Shown here in pieces: positions 7,122 to 15,847 of a stretch of DNA of 34,511 nt. Where the stretch lies: positions 1 to 34,511 of the forward strand of contig NZ_JAAGKM010000027.1 in the NCBI RefSeq assembly GCF_019308355.1, given 5' to 3'. The DNA comes from Empedobacter falsenii (GTDB lineage Bacteria > Bacteroidota > Bacteroidia > Flavobacteriales > Weeksellaceae). Below the pieces are notes generated by a model that was not told the origin of the DNA, ran no database searches, and saw only the letters and a program-made list of their open reading frames with translations. A program made the position numbers and the translations under genes. Position 1 is the first letter of the stretch, and every line of letters starts with the position of its first letter.

Positions 7122-9227
7122 ATGTATCAAAATCCATTAAAAAAAACAATAGAATATTTAAAAGGTGCTGGACCTGAGCGTGCTAAAACACTGCAAAGTG
7201 AATTCAGAATTTTTAGATACGAAGATTTGATACAGCATTTTCCTTTTCGTTATGTTGATAAATCGAAATTCTATAAAATTTCAGAAATTTCATCAACAGC
7301 AGCCGAAATACAATTGAAAGGTAAAATTGTTAGTTTAGAAGAAATTAACCAAGGAAAAGTAAAACGTTTAGTTGGGAAATTTCAAGATGGAACTGGAACT
7401 TTAGAATTAGTTTGGTTTAAAGTTTCTTCTTGGCAAAAGGAGAAATTAAGAAATGATCTTTTCAAAGAAGTTGTGATTTACGGAAAACCAAATGTGTTCA
7501 ATAATAATTTTAGTATTACACATCCTGAAATTGAATTAGTTGAAGACGCTAAAAATATTCCGCTTGGATTATTTCCTGTTTATCCGAGTACTGAAAAGTT
7601 GACGAAAAAAGGAATTACGAATCGTGTTCTTCAAAAAATGATGATGAATCTTTTTGCTGAAAATATTGATATTCCTGAGAATTTACCTTTAAATGTTCTC
7701 GATCATTATAAATTAGTTGGAAGAAATGACGCGTTGAAAGCAATTCATTTTCCGAAAGATGTAACAGAATTAAATGCAGCAATTCGTCGTCTGAAATTTG
7801 AAGAATTTTTCTTTCTAAATCTTGCAAATCTCTCTCAAAAAGCAGTCAATAAACAAAAGAATAGAAGTAATCCTTTCCCAGAAATTGGTCATTATTTCAA
7901 TACATTTTACAATGAATATTTACCTTTTGAATTGACAAATGCACAGAAAAGAGTGATGAAAGAAATTCGCTTTGATCTTCGTCAACCTGCGCAAATGAAT
8001 CGTTTGTTGCAAGGTGATGTTGGTTCTGGAAAAACGATGGTTGCATTATTAACGATGTTGATTGCTGTCGACAATGGTTTTCAAGCAGCTTTAATTGCAC
8101 CAACAGAAATTCTTGCGCAACAACATTACGAAAGTATTACAGAATTATTGAATGGTTTGGATGTTTCGGTTGAGTTATTAACGGGTTCGGTGACAAAGAA
8201 AAAGCGTCAACCAATTTTAGAAAATCTTGAAAATGGAAAACTTAAAATCATTATCGGGACGCATGCTTTGTTGGAAGATAATGTGATTTTTCAGAATTTA
8301 GGATTAGCGATTATTGATGAACAGCATCGTTTTGGAGTCGCTCAACGTGCTAAATTTTGGAGAAAAGCTAAACTTCCACCACATATTTTAGTGATGACAG
8401 CCACGCCAATTCCACGTACACTTTCGATGACAATGTATGGCGATTTGGATGTTTCGGTGATTGATGAATTGCCAAAAGGACGAAAACCTATCAAAACACT
8501 TCATAAAACAGATGCGCATCGTTTAAGCGTTTTCAAATTTATGAAAGATGAGATTGCGAAAGGTCGTCAAATTTATGTGGTTTATCCACTGATTGAAGAA
8601 TCAGCAAAGTTAGAATTGAAAGATTTGATGGATGGTTACGAAAGTATTTCTCGTGCTTTTCCGTTGCCAGAATATGCGATAAGTATTGTGCATGGTCGTC
8701 AAAAACCTGCGGATAAAGAATTTGAAATGAATCGTTTCAAAAATAATGAAACCCAAATTTTGGTGGCAACAACTGTGATAGAAGTTGGTGTAAATGTCCC
8801 AAATGCGTCGGTGATGATTATTGAAAATTCTGAACGTTTTGGTCTTTCTCAATTGCATCAGCTTCGTGGTCGTGTAGGTCGTGGTGCGGAACAATCGTAT
8901 TGTATTTTGATGACAGGTGGAAAATTGAATGAAGTTTCGAAACGTAGAATTCAGACAATGTGTGAAACTAATGATGGTTTTCAGGTATCGGAAGTTGACT
9001 TGGAATTGCGTGGTCCTGGTGATATGATGGGAACGCAACAAAGTGGAGTTCTCAACCTTAAAATTGCTGATTTAGCGAAAGACAAAGAGGTTTTGTATGC
9101 TGCAAGAAAATGTGTAGAAGCTATTCTTTCACAAGATCCAACACTTTCTTCTTCGATTTATGAGCCAACAAAAAAATATTTTATTGAAAATCATAAAGAT
9201 AAAGTTGGCTGGAGTCAAATTTCTTAA
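7122..9227 (+). CDS. recG: ATP-dependent DNA helicase RecG
   Basis: 701 residues, full length for the family. The N-terminal wedge (OB-fold) domain covers about residues 1-200, with GPERAKTL and FRYEDLIQHFPFRY. Helicase motifs follow: LTNAQKRVMKEI (about 271), Walker A GDVGSGKT (298-305), APTEILAQQH, DEQH box IIDEQHRFG, MTATPIPRTL, and the C-terminal RLRGRVGRG-type motif (HQLRGRVGRG) with the TRG region after it. RecG remodels stalled replication forks and branched recombination intermediates in the cytoplasm. Transcribed away from the thioredoxin-fold genes; no operon partner downstream within 170 bases. Confidence 0.97.
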   Translation: MYQNPLKKTIEYLKGAGPERAKTLQSEFRIFRYEDLIQHFPFRYVDKSKFYKISEISSTAAEIQLKGKIVSLEEINQGKVKRLVGKFQDGTGTLELVWFKVSSWQKEKLRNDLFKEVVIYGKPNVFNNNFSITHPEIELVEDAKNIPLGLFPVYPSTEKLTKKGITNRVLQKMMMNLFAENIDIPENLPLNVLDHYKLVGRNDALKAIHFPKDVTELNAAIRRLKFEEFFFLNLANLSQKAVNKQKNRSNPFPEIGHYFNTFYNEYLPFELTNAQKRVMKEIRFDLRQPAQMNRLLQGDVGSGKTMVALLTMLIAVDNGFQAALIAPTEILAQQHYESITELLNGLDVSVELLTGSVTKKKRQPILENLENGKLKIIIGTHALLEDNVIFQNLGLAIIDEQHRFGVAQRAKFWRKAKLPPHILVMTATPIPRTLSMTMYGDLDVSVIDELPKGRKPIKTLHKTDAHRLSVFKFMKDEIAKGRQIYVVYPLIEESAKLELKDLMDGYESISRAFPLPEYAISIVHGRQKPADKEFEMNRFKNNETQILVATTVIEVGVNVPNASVMIIENSERFGLSQLHQLRGRVGRGAEQSYCILMTGGKLNEVSKRRIQTMCETNDGFQVSEVDLELRGPGDMMGTQQSGVLNLKIADLAKDKEVLYAARKCVEAILSQDPTLSSSIYEPTKKYFIENHKDKVGWSQIS

Positions 9228-9334
9228 AATTTAACATGAAGGAAACTATTTGTATATTTTTTGGTATAATTTATGTTTATAAAAAAACAAACACAAAACA
9301 CGGAATTTTATTAGAAACTTTTAATTTTATCAGT

Positions 9335-9375
9335 TGTGTTAAATGAAATTAACATTAAAAATTATTTTTAACACA
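9335..9375. repeat. long inverted repeat upstream of the 54-aa gene
   Basis: TGTGTTAAA (9335-9343) pairs perfectly with TTTAACACA (9367-9375). A nested pair TGTTAA (9337-9342) and TTAACA (9349-9354) shares the left arm, giving three TTAACA-type half sites in 40 bases. It lies 31 bases upstream of the small gene at 9406: candidate operator or alternative RNA hairpins. Confidence 0.45.
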
Positions 9376-9405
9376 ATATTAGCGTCAACCAAAAAATTAT
9401 AGATT

Positions 9406-9570
9406 ATGATGTACACAAATTTAGAACTTATCAGAACTCCACAAGGAGTAGAGGTTGAAGGAAATTCACTATGGATGTTCAATCAGCATTTGAATTTAAT
9501 GGTATTAATAGCTAATGAATCGATAAAAATTAAACCTTCTATGTCTTTTCAACGATTTAGAAAAAATTAA
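9406..9570 (+). CDS. small uncharacterised protein, 54 aa
   Basis: An ATG-ATG start, 54 codons and a TAA. The protein begins MMYTNLELIRTPQGVEVEG and contains SLWMFNQHLNLMVLIAN and a basic C-terminus (SFQRFRKN). It is neither a membrane protein nor a signal-peptide protein. Codon use is like the neighbours, the spacer is otherwise empty, and a strong terminator begins 12 bases after its stop, so it is probably real although short. I do not recognise it. It has an inverted repeat at 9335-9375 upstream. Second ATG (9409) is an equally possible start. Confidence 0.65.
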   Translation: MMYTNLELIRTPQGVEVEGNSLWMFNQHLNLMVLIANESIKIKPSMSFQRFRKN

Positions 9571-9582
9571 ATAATATCTCTC

Positions 9583-9610
9583 AAAACCGCTAAATAAGCG
9601 GTTTTTTTTT
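9583..9610 (+). terminator. intrinsic terminator after the 54-aa gene
   Basis: Arms AAAACCGCT (9583-9591) and AGCGGTTTT (9597-9605) with a nine-base T-run. Confidence 0.85.
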
Positions 9611-9693
9611 ATTTCTAAAATTCTTCATCATTTTTATTTATTCATTTATTGCGAAATAATATATCACCTTTTTCTTCCTTGTAAAGGATTGGG

Positions 9694-9708
9694 TTATAAT
9701 TATTATAA
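9694..9708. promoter_or_regulatory. PerR-type box upstream of catalase
   Basis: TTATAATTATTATAA is an exact match to the 7-1-7 PerR consensus TTATAATnATTATAA (Fur-family peroxide regulator, defined in Bacillus). It lies about 55 bases upstream of the catalase -7 element. In an AT-rich genome chance palindromes occur, but position before a catalase makes regulation plausible. No Fur/PerR gene is in the window. Confidence 0.55.
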
Positions 9709-9744
9709 AAATTAATTACATCTAATAGATTTTATAGATTTAAT

Positions 9745-9756
9745 TTATAATTATAA
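9745..9756. promoter_or_regulatory. second palindrome in the catalase promoter
   Basis: TTATAATTATAA is a perfect 12-base palindrome built from the same half-sites as the box at 9694, and it sits six bases upstream of the -7 element, where a bound repressor would block RNA polymerase. Confidence 0.4.
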
Positions 9757-9762
9757 CAGATT

Positions 9763-9770
9763 TAGTTTTG
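9763..9770 (+). promoter_or_regulatory. -7 promoter element TAGTTTTG
   Basis: Perfect TAnnTTTG, 40 bases before the catalase ATG. Confidence 0.55.
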
Positions 9771-9810
9771 CTCTGTCTTAAAATGATAAATAAAGAATAA
9801 AACTATAATT

Positions 9811-11333
9811 ATGATCAAAAGAAGTTTAGTATTAAGTTTAGCATTCCTTTCTACGATTGGATTTGCCCAACAATTAACAACAAACACAGGTGCTCCAGTT
9901 GGAGATAATCAAAATTCTAAAACAATCGGAAATAACGGACAAGTTTTGTTGGAGGACATTCATTTAATTGAAAAATTAGCAGCATTTGATCGCGAACGTA
10001 TTCCTGAACGTGTTGTTCATGCGCGTGGAGCTGGAGCTTTCGGAGAATTTGTAGCTGATAAAGATTTTTCTGATGTGACAATGGCTGATTTCTTGTCAAC
10101 AGCTGGTAAAAAAACACCATTATTTGTACGTTTTTCAACTGTAACGCATCAACAAGGTTCGCCAGAAACTTATCGTGATCCACGTGGATTTGCTGTTAAA
10201 TTTTACACAGAACTAGGAAATTACGATTTAGTTGGAAACAATTTACCTGTTTTCTTTATTCGAGATGCGATCAAATTCCCAGATATGGTGCATGCTTTCA
10301 GGCCATCTCCTGTAACAAATGGCGCATCTGATCCAAATCGTGTATTTGATTTTTTCTCTAATTTACCAGAGTCTACGCATATGTTAACGTGGTTGTTTTC
10401 AGATTATGGAATTCCTGCAAATTTTCGTCAAATGGAAGGAAATGGTGTACATGCTTACAAATGGGTAAATGCAAAAGGTGAAGTAACTTATGTGAAATAC
10501 AAATGGGTTCCTCAACAAGAAACGAAAAATTTAACACAAGAAGAAGCGAATAAAATTCAATCGACTGAAATAGAACATGCAACATTAGATTTACGTAATG
10601 AAATCGACAAAGGAAACTTTCCGAAATGGGATTTATATGTTCAATTATTGAAACGAGAAGATTTTGATAAATTAGATTTCAATCCTGTTGATGTAACGAA
10701 AATTTGGCCAGAATCTGTTGTAAAGTTAGTTAAAGTTGGAACAATGACATTGAATGAGAATCCAACGAATTATTTTCAACAAGTTGAGCAAGCAGCATTT
10801 GCTCCAGCTACGTTGGTTCCAGGAATTGAAGCTTCTGAAGATAAATTGTTACAAGGTCGTTTGTTTTCCTATTCTGATACACAACGTCATCGTTTAACGG
10901 GTAATTTCCAACAAATTCCTGTTAATGCACCAAAAACAGTGTAAAAACATATAATCAAGACGGTTATATGTCGATCCGTGAGCAAAAAGGTGATGTAAAT
11001 TATCAACCTTCAACTAATCTTCCTGAGATTGTAGATAATGCAAAATTCAAATATTCAAAATCTGTTTTTCCTGCAGGAGCTATTGCAACTCAGCATGTCA
11101 TTGATAAAGAAAATAACTTTGTACAAGCTGGAGATTTGTACAAATCATTCTCTAAAAAAGATCAAGATAATTTAATCAAAAATTTATCTGGAGCTTTAAA
11201 TTCGGTTAAAAATAAAGTAATTGTTCATAAAATGATTGCACATTTTTACCATGCAAATACAGAATATGGAACACGTTTGATGAAGGCTACAAATACTTCT
11301 ATGAACGATGTAAAGCAATATTTACCAAAATAA
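9811..11333 (+). pseudogene. exported haem catalase, interrupted by a frameshift
   Basis: Frame one (9811-10944, 377 aa) encodes a signal peptide (cut near GFA-QQ, residue 19) and the catalase core: distal His70 in ERVVHARGAG, distal Asn143 in GNNLPVFFIRD, and proximal Tyr354 in RLFSYSDTQRHR. It then stops early after PVNAPKTV. The -1 frame resumes at once with SVKTYNQDGYM and SIREQKGDVNYQPS and runs to 11333, the normal C-terminal domain. Restoring one A in the five-A run at 10932-10936 joins both into about 507 residues, the expected length plus signal peptide. All haem residues are upstream of the break, but about 130 C-terminal residues are lost. A sequencing error in the homopolymer, a true mutation, or slippage on the A-run are all possible. 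The enzyme would detoxify H2O2 in the periplasm. Promoter with PerR-like palindromes upstream; ankyrin-repeat gene downstream. Confidence 0.9.
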
Positions 11334-11394
11334 TATCTATTGGATTGGAGTCGATTGAGTTTGGCTCCATGACTTTAATAAAATCAATATTATC

Positions 11395-11913
11395 ATGAAA
11401 AAGCATATATTTTTAGCCTTATTTCTATTCAGTTTTTCTTCAATTTATGCACAAGATTTGTTTAGTGCGGCGAGAGAAAATAATGTGAAGCAAATAGAAG
11501 AACTAATTTCGAATGGAAAACATGTAAATGAAGCAAATCAACGTGGATTTACACCTTTAATTTTAGCGATTTATAATAACAGTTCAGACGCTGCGAAAGT
11601 ATTATTATCAAAAGAAGCAAATCCTAATGCGCAAGATTTATCTGGAAACAATGCGTTGATGGGAGCCACCTTTAGAGGATTTCCTGAAATGGAAAATTTA
11701 CTAATTGCGAATAAGGCTGATGTTAATCAAGTGAATTTTAATGGAGCTTCTGTTTTGATTTTTGCTGTAACATTTGGTCAAAACGAAATTGCCAAAAAAC
11801 TAATCGAAGCTGGTGCAGATTTAAACATTAAAGATAATAATGGTAAAACTGCTTTAGATCATGCTATTTTACAAGAAAATAAAGAAATGATTGAATTATT
11901 ATCGATCAAATAA
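11395..11913 (+). CDS. exported ankyrin-repeat protein, probable catalase partner
   Basis: 172 residues with a signal peptide (cut after IYA, about residue 19), then about four ankyrin repeats: RGFTPLILAIYNNSSDAAKVL, SGNNALMGATFRGF, NGASVLIFAVTFGQ and NGKTALDHAILQ. It follows the catalase gene by 61 bases in the same direction with no terminator between, so it is probably the second gene of that operon. Catalase-ankyrin pairs are known in Pseudomonas (ankB with katB) and Campylobacter (Cj1386 with katA, assisting haem loading). Both products here carry export signals, consistent with acting together in the periplasm. Role is by analogy. Confidence 0.85.
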   Translation: MKKHIFLALFLFSFSSIYAQDLFSAARENNVKQIEELISNGKHVNEANQRGFTPLILAIYNNSSDAAKVLLSKEANPNAQDLSGNNALMGATFRGFPEMENLLIANKADVNQVNFNGASVLIFAVTFGQNEIAKKLIEAGADLNIKDNNGKTALDHAILQENKEMIELLSIK

Positions 11914-11934
11914 TTTTTATATTTTAATCTAATC

Positions 11935-11969
11935 AAAAAGCCATTCAGAAAAATTCTGAATGGCTTTTT
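11935..11969. terminator. bidirectional intrinsic terminator
   Basis: Perfect 16-base arms (11935-11950 and 11954-11969, core GCCATTCAG) with a three-base loop and A/T flanks, between the convergent ankyrin and mntH genes. The right arm ends one base before the mntH stop. Confidence 0.9.
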
Positions 11970-11970
11970 A

Positions 11971-13842
11971 TTATTTTGCAATAAAGACCGGAATATTAAC
12001 GCGATGCCTTAATTTATTAATCGTTTCTCCAAAAATAAAATCCATAAAACCTCGGTGTCCGTGCGAACCAACAATCAACAAATCTGCTTGATTTCGTTTA
12101 CAAATTTCAGCAATTGAATTGATTCGATTATTGTAACCTAATTCGATTTTAGTTTCATTAAACAAAGGTCGAATGATCTCTGCATATTGTTCTAAACGTT
12201 TCAAATCTGACAGAGATTCTTCATCATTCGTACGCTCTCCCGTGTATTTTGCAGAAGCACTTTCGACAATATGAACCAAAATAATGGTAGATTCTGTAGT
12301 AGCTAATTGTGTCGCATAATTAATCACTTTTCTATCCGTTTTCGAAAAATCTAACGCAACAACAATCTTTTTGAAATGTTGATTCGAAATTTCTTCTAAC
12401 GTAAACTTCTCAAATGGTTCATGAATTTCCTTTTGATGTTCTTCATTTTTCTTCAACATAATTGGAATAAAAAATGTCAGCAATAATAAAACTAAAAGTC
12501 CTATTTCTAACGCTATAAGAAAAATATTTAAAGTGTAAGATTCACTATTTGCCATCCATTTATTAACTTCTTCATACACCAATTGCGCATTCAGAAATGA
12601 AATAATAAAAGCGATTGTCCATGCAAAAAATTTGGTTGTTGTATTGATTGCAAAATTCCCCATTTTCGCTTTATCACTCACAAAATGAATCAACGGAATT
12701 ACCGCAAAAGCCAATTGCATACTTAGGATAACTTGACTGAAAATTAGTAAAGAACCGACTTCTTTTTCTCCAAAAATAAGAATGACTACAACTGCTGGAA
12801 CTACGGCTAATAATCGTGTCAAAATTCTTCTCAAAACAGGATTAATACGTAGATGTAAATATCCTTCCATCACAATTTGTCCAGCTAAAGTTCCTGTAAC
12901 TGTAGAGCTTTGTCCAGCTAAAATTAAAGCAACTGCGAATAATTTTGGAGCCAAATCTGTTCCTAAAGTTGTCCCCAATAATCTATAAGCATCGCTCAGT
13001 TCTGCAACATCGTGATAGCCGTTTTTATGGAATACGGATGAAGCTAAAATTAAGATTGCAGCATTGACAAAGAAGGCTAAATTCAGAGCAATTGCGCTAT
13101 CCCAAAAGTTATATTTGAGGGCTTTTTTGATTGAAAAATCATCGCGTTTTATTTGCCGCGTTTGGACGAGTGCAGAATGTAAATAAAGATTATGCGGCAT
13201 TACAGTTGCGCCGATAATACCAATGCTGATATACAATGCAGCGCTATTTGGAATAGATGGAATAAATCCTTTTGCAACTTCTCCAAAATCTGGTTTTGCT
13301 AAAAACATTTCGGTTAAAAAACATAAACCAATCATCGTGATTAAACCAACAATGAAAAGTTCCATTTTTCGCATGCCTAATTTTTGAAGATAAAGTAGGA
13401 GAAAAGTGTCTAAGAAACTGATTAAAACACCATAGATCAAATCTATTCCAAAAAGTAAATTTAGACCAATTGCCATTCCCAAAATTTCTGCTAAATCACA
13501 AGCTGCAATAGCTATTTCGGCTAAAATATACAAGATGAGATTCATTCCTTTCGGATAAGTTTCTCGGTTACATTGCGCCAAATCTTTTCGTCGAACAATT
13601 CCCAAACGTGTACATAAACTTTGTAATAACAAAGCCATTATGTTACTCATCAATAAAACCCAAATCAAAGTATAACCAAATTGGCTGCCGCCTGCTAAAT
13701 CGGTTGCCCAGTTTCCCGGATCCATGTAACCAACGCTTATTAAGTAGGCAGGTCCAAAAAAACTTAGGATTTTTCTAAACTTTCCTTTTTTGATTTGAAC
13801 ACTTTCGTGCACATCTTCTAATGATTTGGATTGATTTGGCAT
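11971..13842 (-). CDS. mntH: NRAMP manganese transporter fused to a universal stress protein domain
   Basis: 623 residues. Residues about 25-460 form the NRAMP transporter of around 11 helices with the metal-site motifs DPGN (Asp41, Asn44) in helix 1 and VMPHN in helix 6, so proton-coupled Mn2+/Fe2+ uptake across the inner membrane is expected. After a linker (about 465-485) comes a cytosolic UspA domain: KKIVVALDFSKTDRKVINYA at the start and the nucleotide-loop pattern GSHGHRG, then GET, at the end (a small change from the usual GS/GT). A standalone MntH is about 420-450 residues, so this is a true fusion, as reported in some Bacteroidota annotations. It may let nucleotide or stress state control Mn uptake. 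Placed beside the catalase operon. Own -7 element at 13861-13868 and isolated from the upstream gene by a terminator. Confidence 0.93.
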   Translation of the reverse strand: MPNQSKSLEDVHESVQIKKGKFRKILSFFGPAYLISVGYMDPGNWATDLAGGSQFGYTLIWVLLMSNIMALLLQSLCTRLGIVRRKDLAQCNRETYPKGMNLILYILAEIAIAACDLAEILGMAIGLNLLFGIDLIYGVLISFLDTFLLLYLQKLGMRKMELFIVGLITMIGLCFLTEMFLAKPDFGEVAKGFIPSIPNSAALYISIGIIGATVMPHNLYLHSALVQTRQIKRDDFSIKKALKYNFWDSAIALNLAFFVNAAILILASSVFHKNGYHDVAELSDAYRLLGTTLGTDLAPKLFAVALILAGQSSTVTGTLAGQIVMEGYLHLRINPVLRRILTRLLAVVPAVVVILIFGEKEVGSLLIFSQVILSMQLAFAVIPLIHFVSDKAKMGNFAINTTTKFFAWTIAFIISFLNAQLVYEEVNKWMANSESYTLNIFLIALEIGLLVLLLLTFFIPIMLKKNEEHQKEIHEPFEKFTLEEISNQHFKKIVVALDFSKTDRKVINYATQLATTESTIILVHIVESASAKYTGERTNDEESLSDLKRLEQYAEIIRPLFNETKIELGYNNRINSIAEICKRNQADLLIVGSHGHRGFMDFIFGETINKLRHRVNIPVFIAK

Positions 13843-13860
13843 TGAATGATATTTCTAATT

Positions 13861-13868
13861 CAAATTTA
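13861..13868 (-). promoter_or_regulatory. -7 promoter element TAAATTTG (minus strand)
   Basis: Perfect TAnnTTTG, 18 bases before the mntH ATG. Being downstream of the hairpin at 13885-13915, it gives mntH an independent promoter. Confidence 0.55.
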
Positions 13869-13881
13869 TGTAAAAATGAAT

Positions 13882-13915
13882 AAAAAAAGCAGTAATAGTA
13901 GGAATTACTGCTTTT
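13882..13915 (-). terminator. intrinsic terminator of the acyl-CoA synthetase gene
   Basis: Arms at 13885-13896 and 13904-13915 (AAAAGCAGTAAT and its complement), seven-base loop. On the minus strand the stem is followed by a T-run. Confidence 0.85.
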
Positions 13916-13939
13916 GAAATAGTGAATGAATAAAATGGA

Positions 13940-15847
13940 TTATATTGACGAAATCGCAAAGGCTAGACCTACGTTTCTTCTTGAAAATTCGTGAATTAAT
14001 TCATCTAAAACTGTAGCATCATCAATTGTAGATGGAATTGTGAATGGTGTTCCGTCTGCAATTTGAGATAAAGTTTTGCGTAATATTTTTCCGCTTCGTG
14101 TTTTTGGTAGTCTGTTAACTATTATAGATGTTTTGAAACAGGCAATTCCGCCAATTTCTTTGCGTAATAAAGCAATCAAATCTTTTTCGATTTCTTCTTC
14201 CGATTTTGATGCGTTTTCTTTTGTAACAATCAAACCTATTGGAATTTGACCTTTCAATTCATCTTTAATTCCCACAACCGCACATTCTGTAATATCAGGA
14301 TGAGAAGAAACCAATTCTTCCATTGTTGCAGTACTTAACCTATGACCAGCGACATTAATAATATCATCAGTTCGACCTGTAATAAATACAAAACCATTTT
14401 CATCTCTAAAACCTCCGTCACCAGTTAAATAATGATTCGGAAATTGTTGAAAATAACCTTTTATAAATCGGTGTTCATTTCGCCATAAACTTGTCATACA
14501 ACCAGGAGGAAGTGGAAGCTGAATCACGATAGAACCTTCCTCTCGTATATCATTTTCTTGTCCTTCTTCATTTACAATTTTTATATTATACCCAAAAACA
14601 GGTAATCCAGCTGCGCCAGGTTCAGGCATTATATTTTCGATTCCAACACAAATTCCTAACATTGGCCAGCCGCTTTCTGTCTGCCACCAATGATCAATAA
14701 CGGGTAATTTTGAAATTTCTTTTAACCAATAATAAGTAGATGTATCACAACGTTCTCCTGCTAAGAATAAACGTTTCAGACTTGACGTATCGTATTTTTG
14801 GAATAATTTTCCTTCTGGATCTTCTTTTCGAATTGCTCGAATTGCTGTTGGAGCTGTGAAAACATTTTTGATTTTATGTTCTTCAACCATTCTCCAAAAA
14901 GCTCCAGCGTCAGGAGTTTTGATTGGTTTTCCTTCATAAATAACCGTTGTAACACCATAAATTAACGGCGCATAAACGATATAGGAATGTCCAACAACCC
15001 AACCAATATCACTTGCAGTAAGAATTGTATCACCTGGTTCTAAATCATAAAAATAGTTCATTGTCGAATTTAGTGCAGTTGCATAACCTCCTGTATCGCG
15101 TACGACACCTTTTGGCGTAGAAGTTGTTCCAGAAGTATACAAAATATATAATGGATGTGTACTTGGAACTTCGATAGGTTCTATAGGTTGATGTTGATAC
15201 ATTTCATCATAGGTATGAACGTTTTCTGCTGATAAATCATCGGTGTGATTTGGACGTTCAAAAATGACAATGTTTTTTGGTTTGTAAAGTGTTAATTCAA
15301 TTGCTTCATCAATCAATGGTTTATAGTTGATTTGACGATTAATTTCTACTCCATAAGACGCAGAAATAATAACATCAGGTTGAGCATCATCAATACGAAT
15401 AGCTAATTCTGGCGCTGCAAAACCTCCAAAAACAACAGAATGTATTACACCAATTCTCGCACAAGCAAGCATCGCAACAATTGCTTCTGGAATCATAGGC
15501 ATATAAATAATTGCTGTATCACCTTTTGATAATCCTAAGGATGTAAGACCTCCTGCAAAACGACTTACTTTTTCTAAAAGCTGATTGTACGTAATTTTTT
15601 GAACAACTTCTGTAACAGGAGAATCGTAAATTAAAGCAAATTGTTCTCCGCGTCCAGCTTTTATATTTTCCTCCAAAGCCAAACGGCTCATATTTATTTT
15701 TCCGTCAACAAACCACGAATAATATCCGTTTTCATTTTGTTTTAAGATTTGTTCAGGGTAAGTTGACCATGCTAATTTCTACGCTTCTTCTTTCCAAAAA
15801 AGTTCAGGTTCTTCAATACTTTTTGAGTATAAAGTTTTGTAATCCAT
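13940..15847 (-). pseudogene. prpE: propionyl-CoA (acyl-CoA) synthetase with in-frame TAG at codon 23
   Basis: The reading frame extends upstream of the ATG at 15691 to an ATG at 15847: MDYKTLYSKSIEEPELFWKE, EEA, then TAG (15779-15781), then KLAWSTYPEQIL and GYYSWFVDGKIN, which is the conserved N-terminus of PrpE/Acs enzymes. Without the stop the protein is 635 residues, the usual PrpE length. Motifs of the adenylating core are intact: YTSGTTSTPKGVV, DHWWQTESGWP (PrpE-like), YLTGDGG, and the acetylatable Lys in KTRSGKILRKT. One base change (AAG or CAG to TAG) explains the stop. Restarting at 15691 would lose about 52 residues, part of the N-terminal acyl-CoA synthetase domain. The product activates propionate or a similar short acid with ATP and CoA. 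Sequencing error, recent inactivation or reinitiation cannot be separated here; acetyl-CoA synthetase is the alternative name. Confidence 0.85.

Noticed and set aside
8610-9041. 143-aa minus-strand ORF inside recG
   Set aside because: Antisense shadow of a strongly conserved recG helicase region.
10932-10943. Programmed -1 frameshift in the catalase
   Set aside because: The A5 run permits slippage but there is no full heptamer, no clear downstream structure, and no known case in catalases; kept only as a weak alternative.
15779-15781. TAG read as pyrrolysine or another recoded amino acid
   Set aside because: No pyl-type genes or signals are visible, and the homologous position is normally an ordinary residue.
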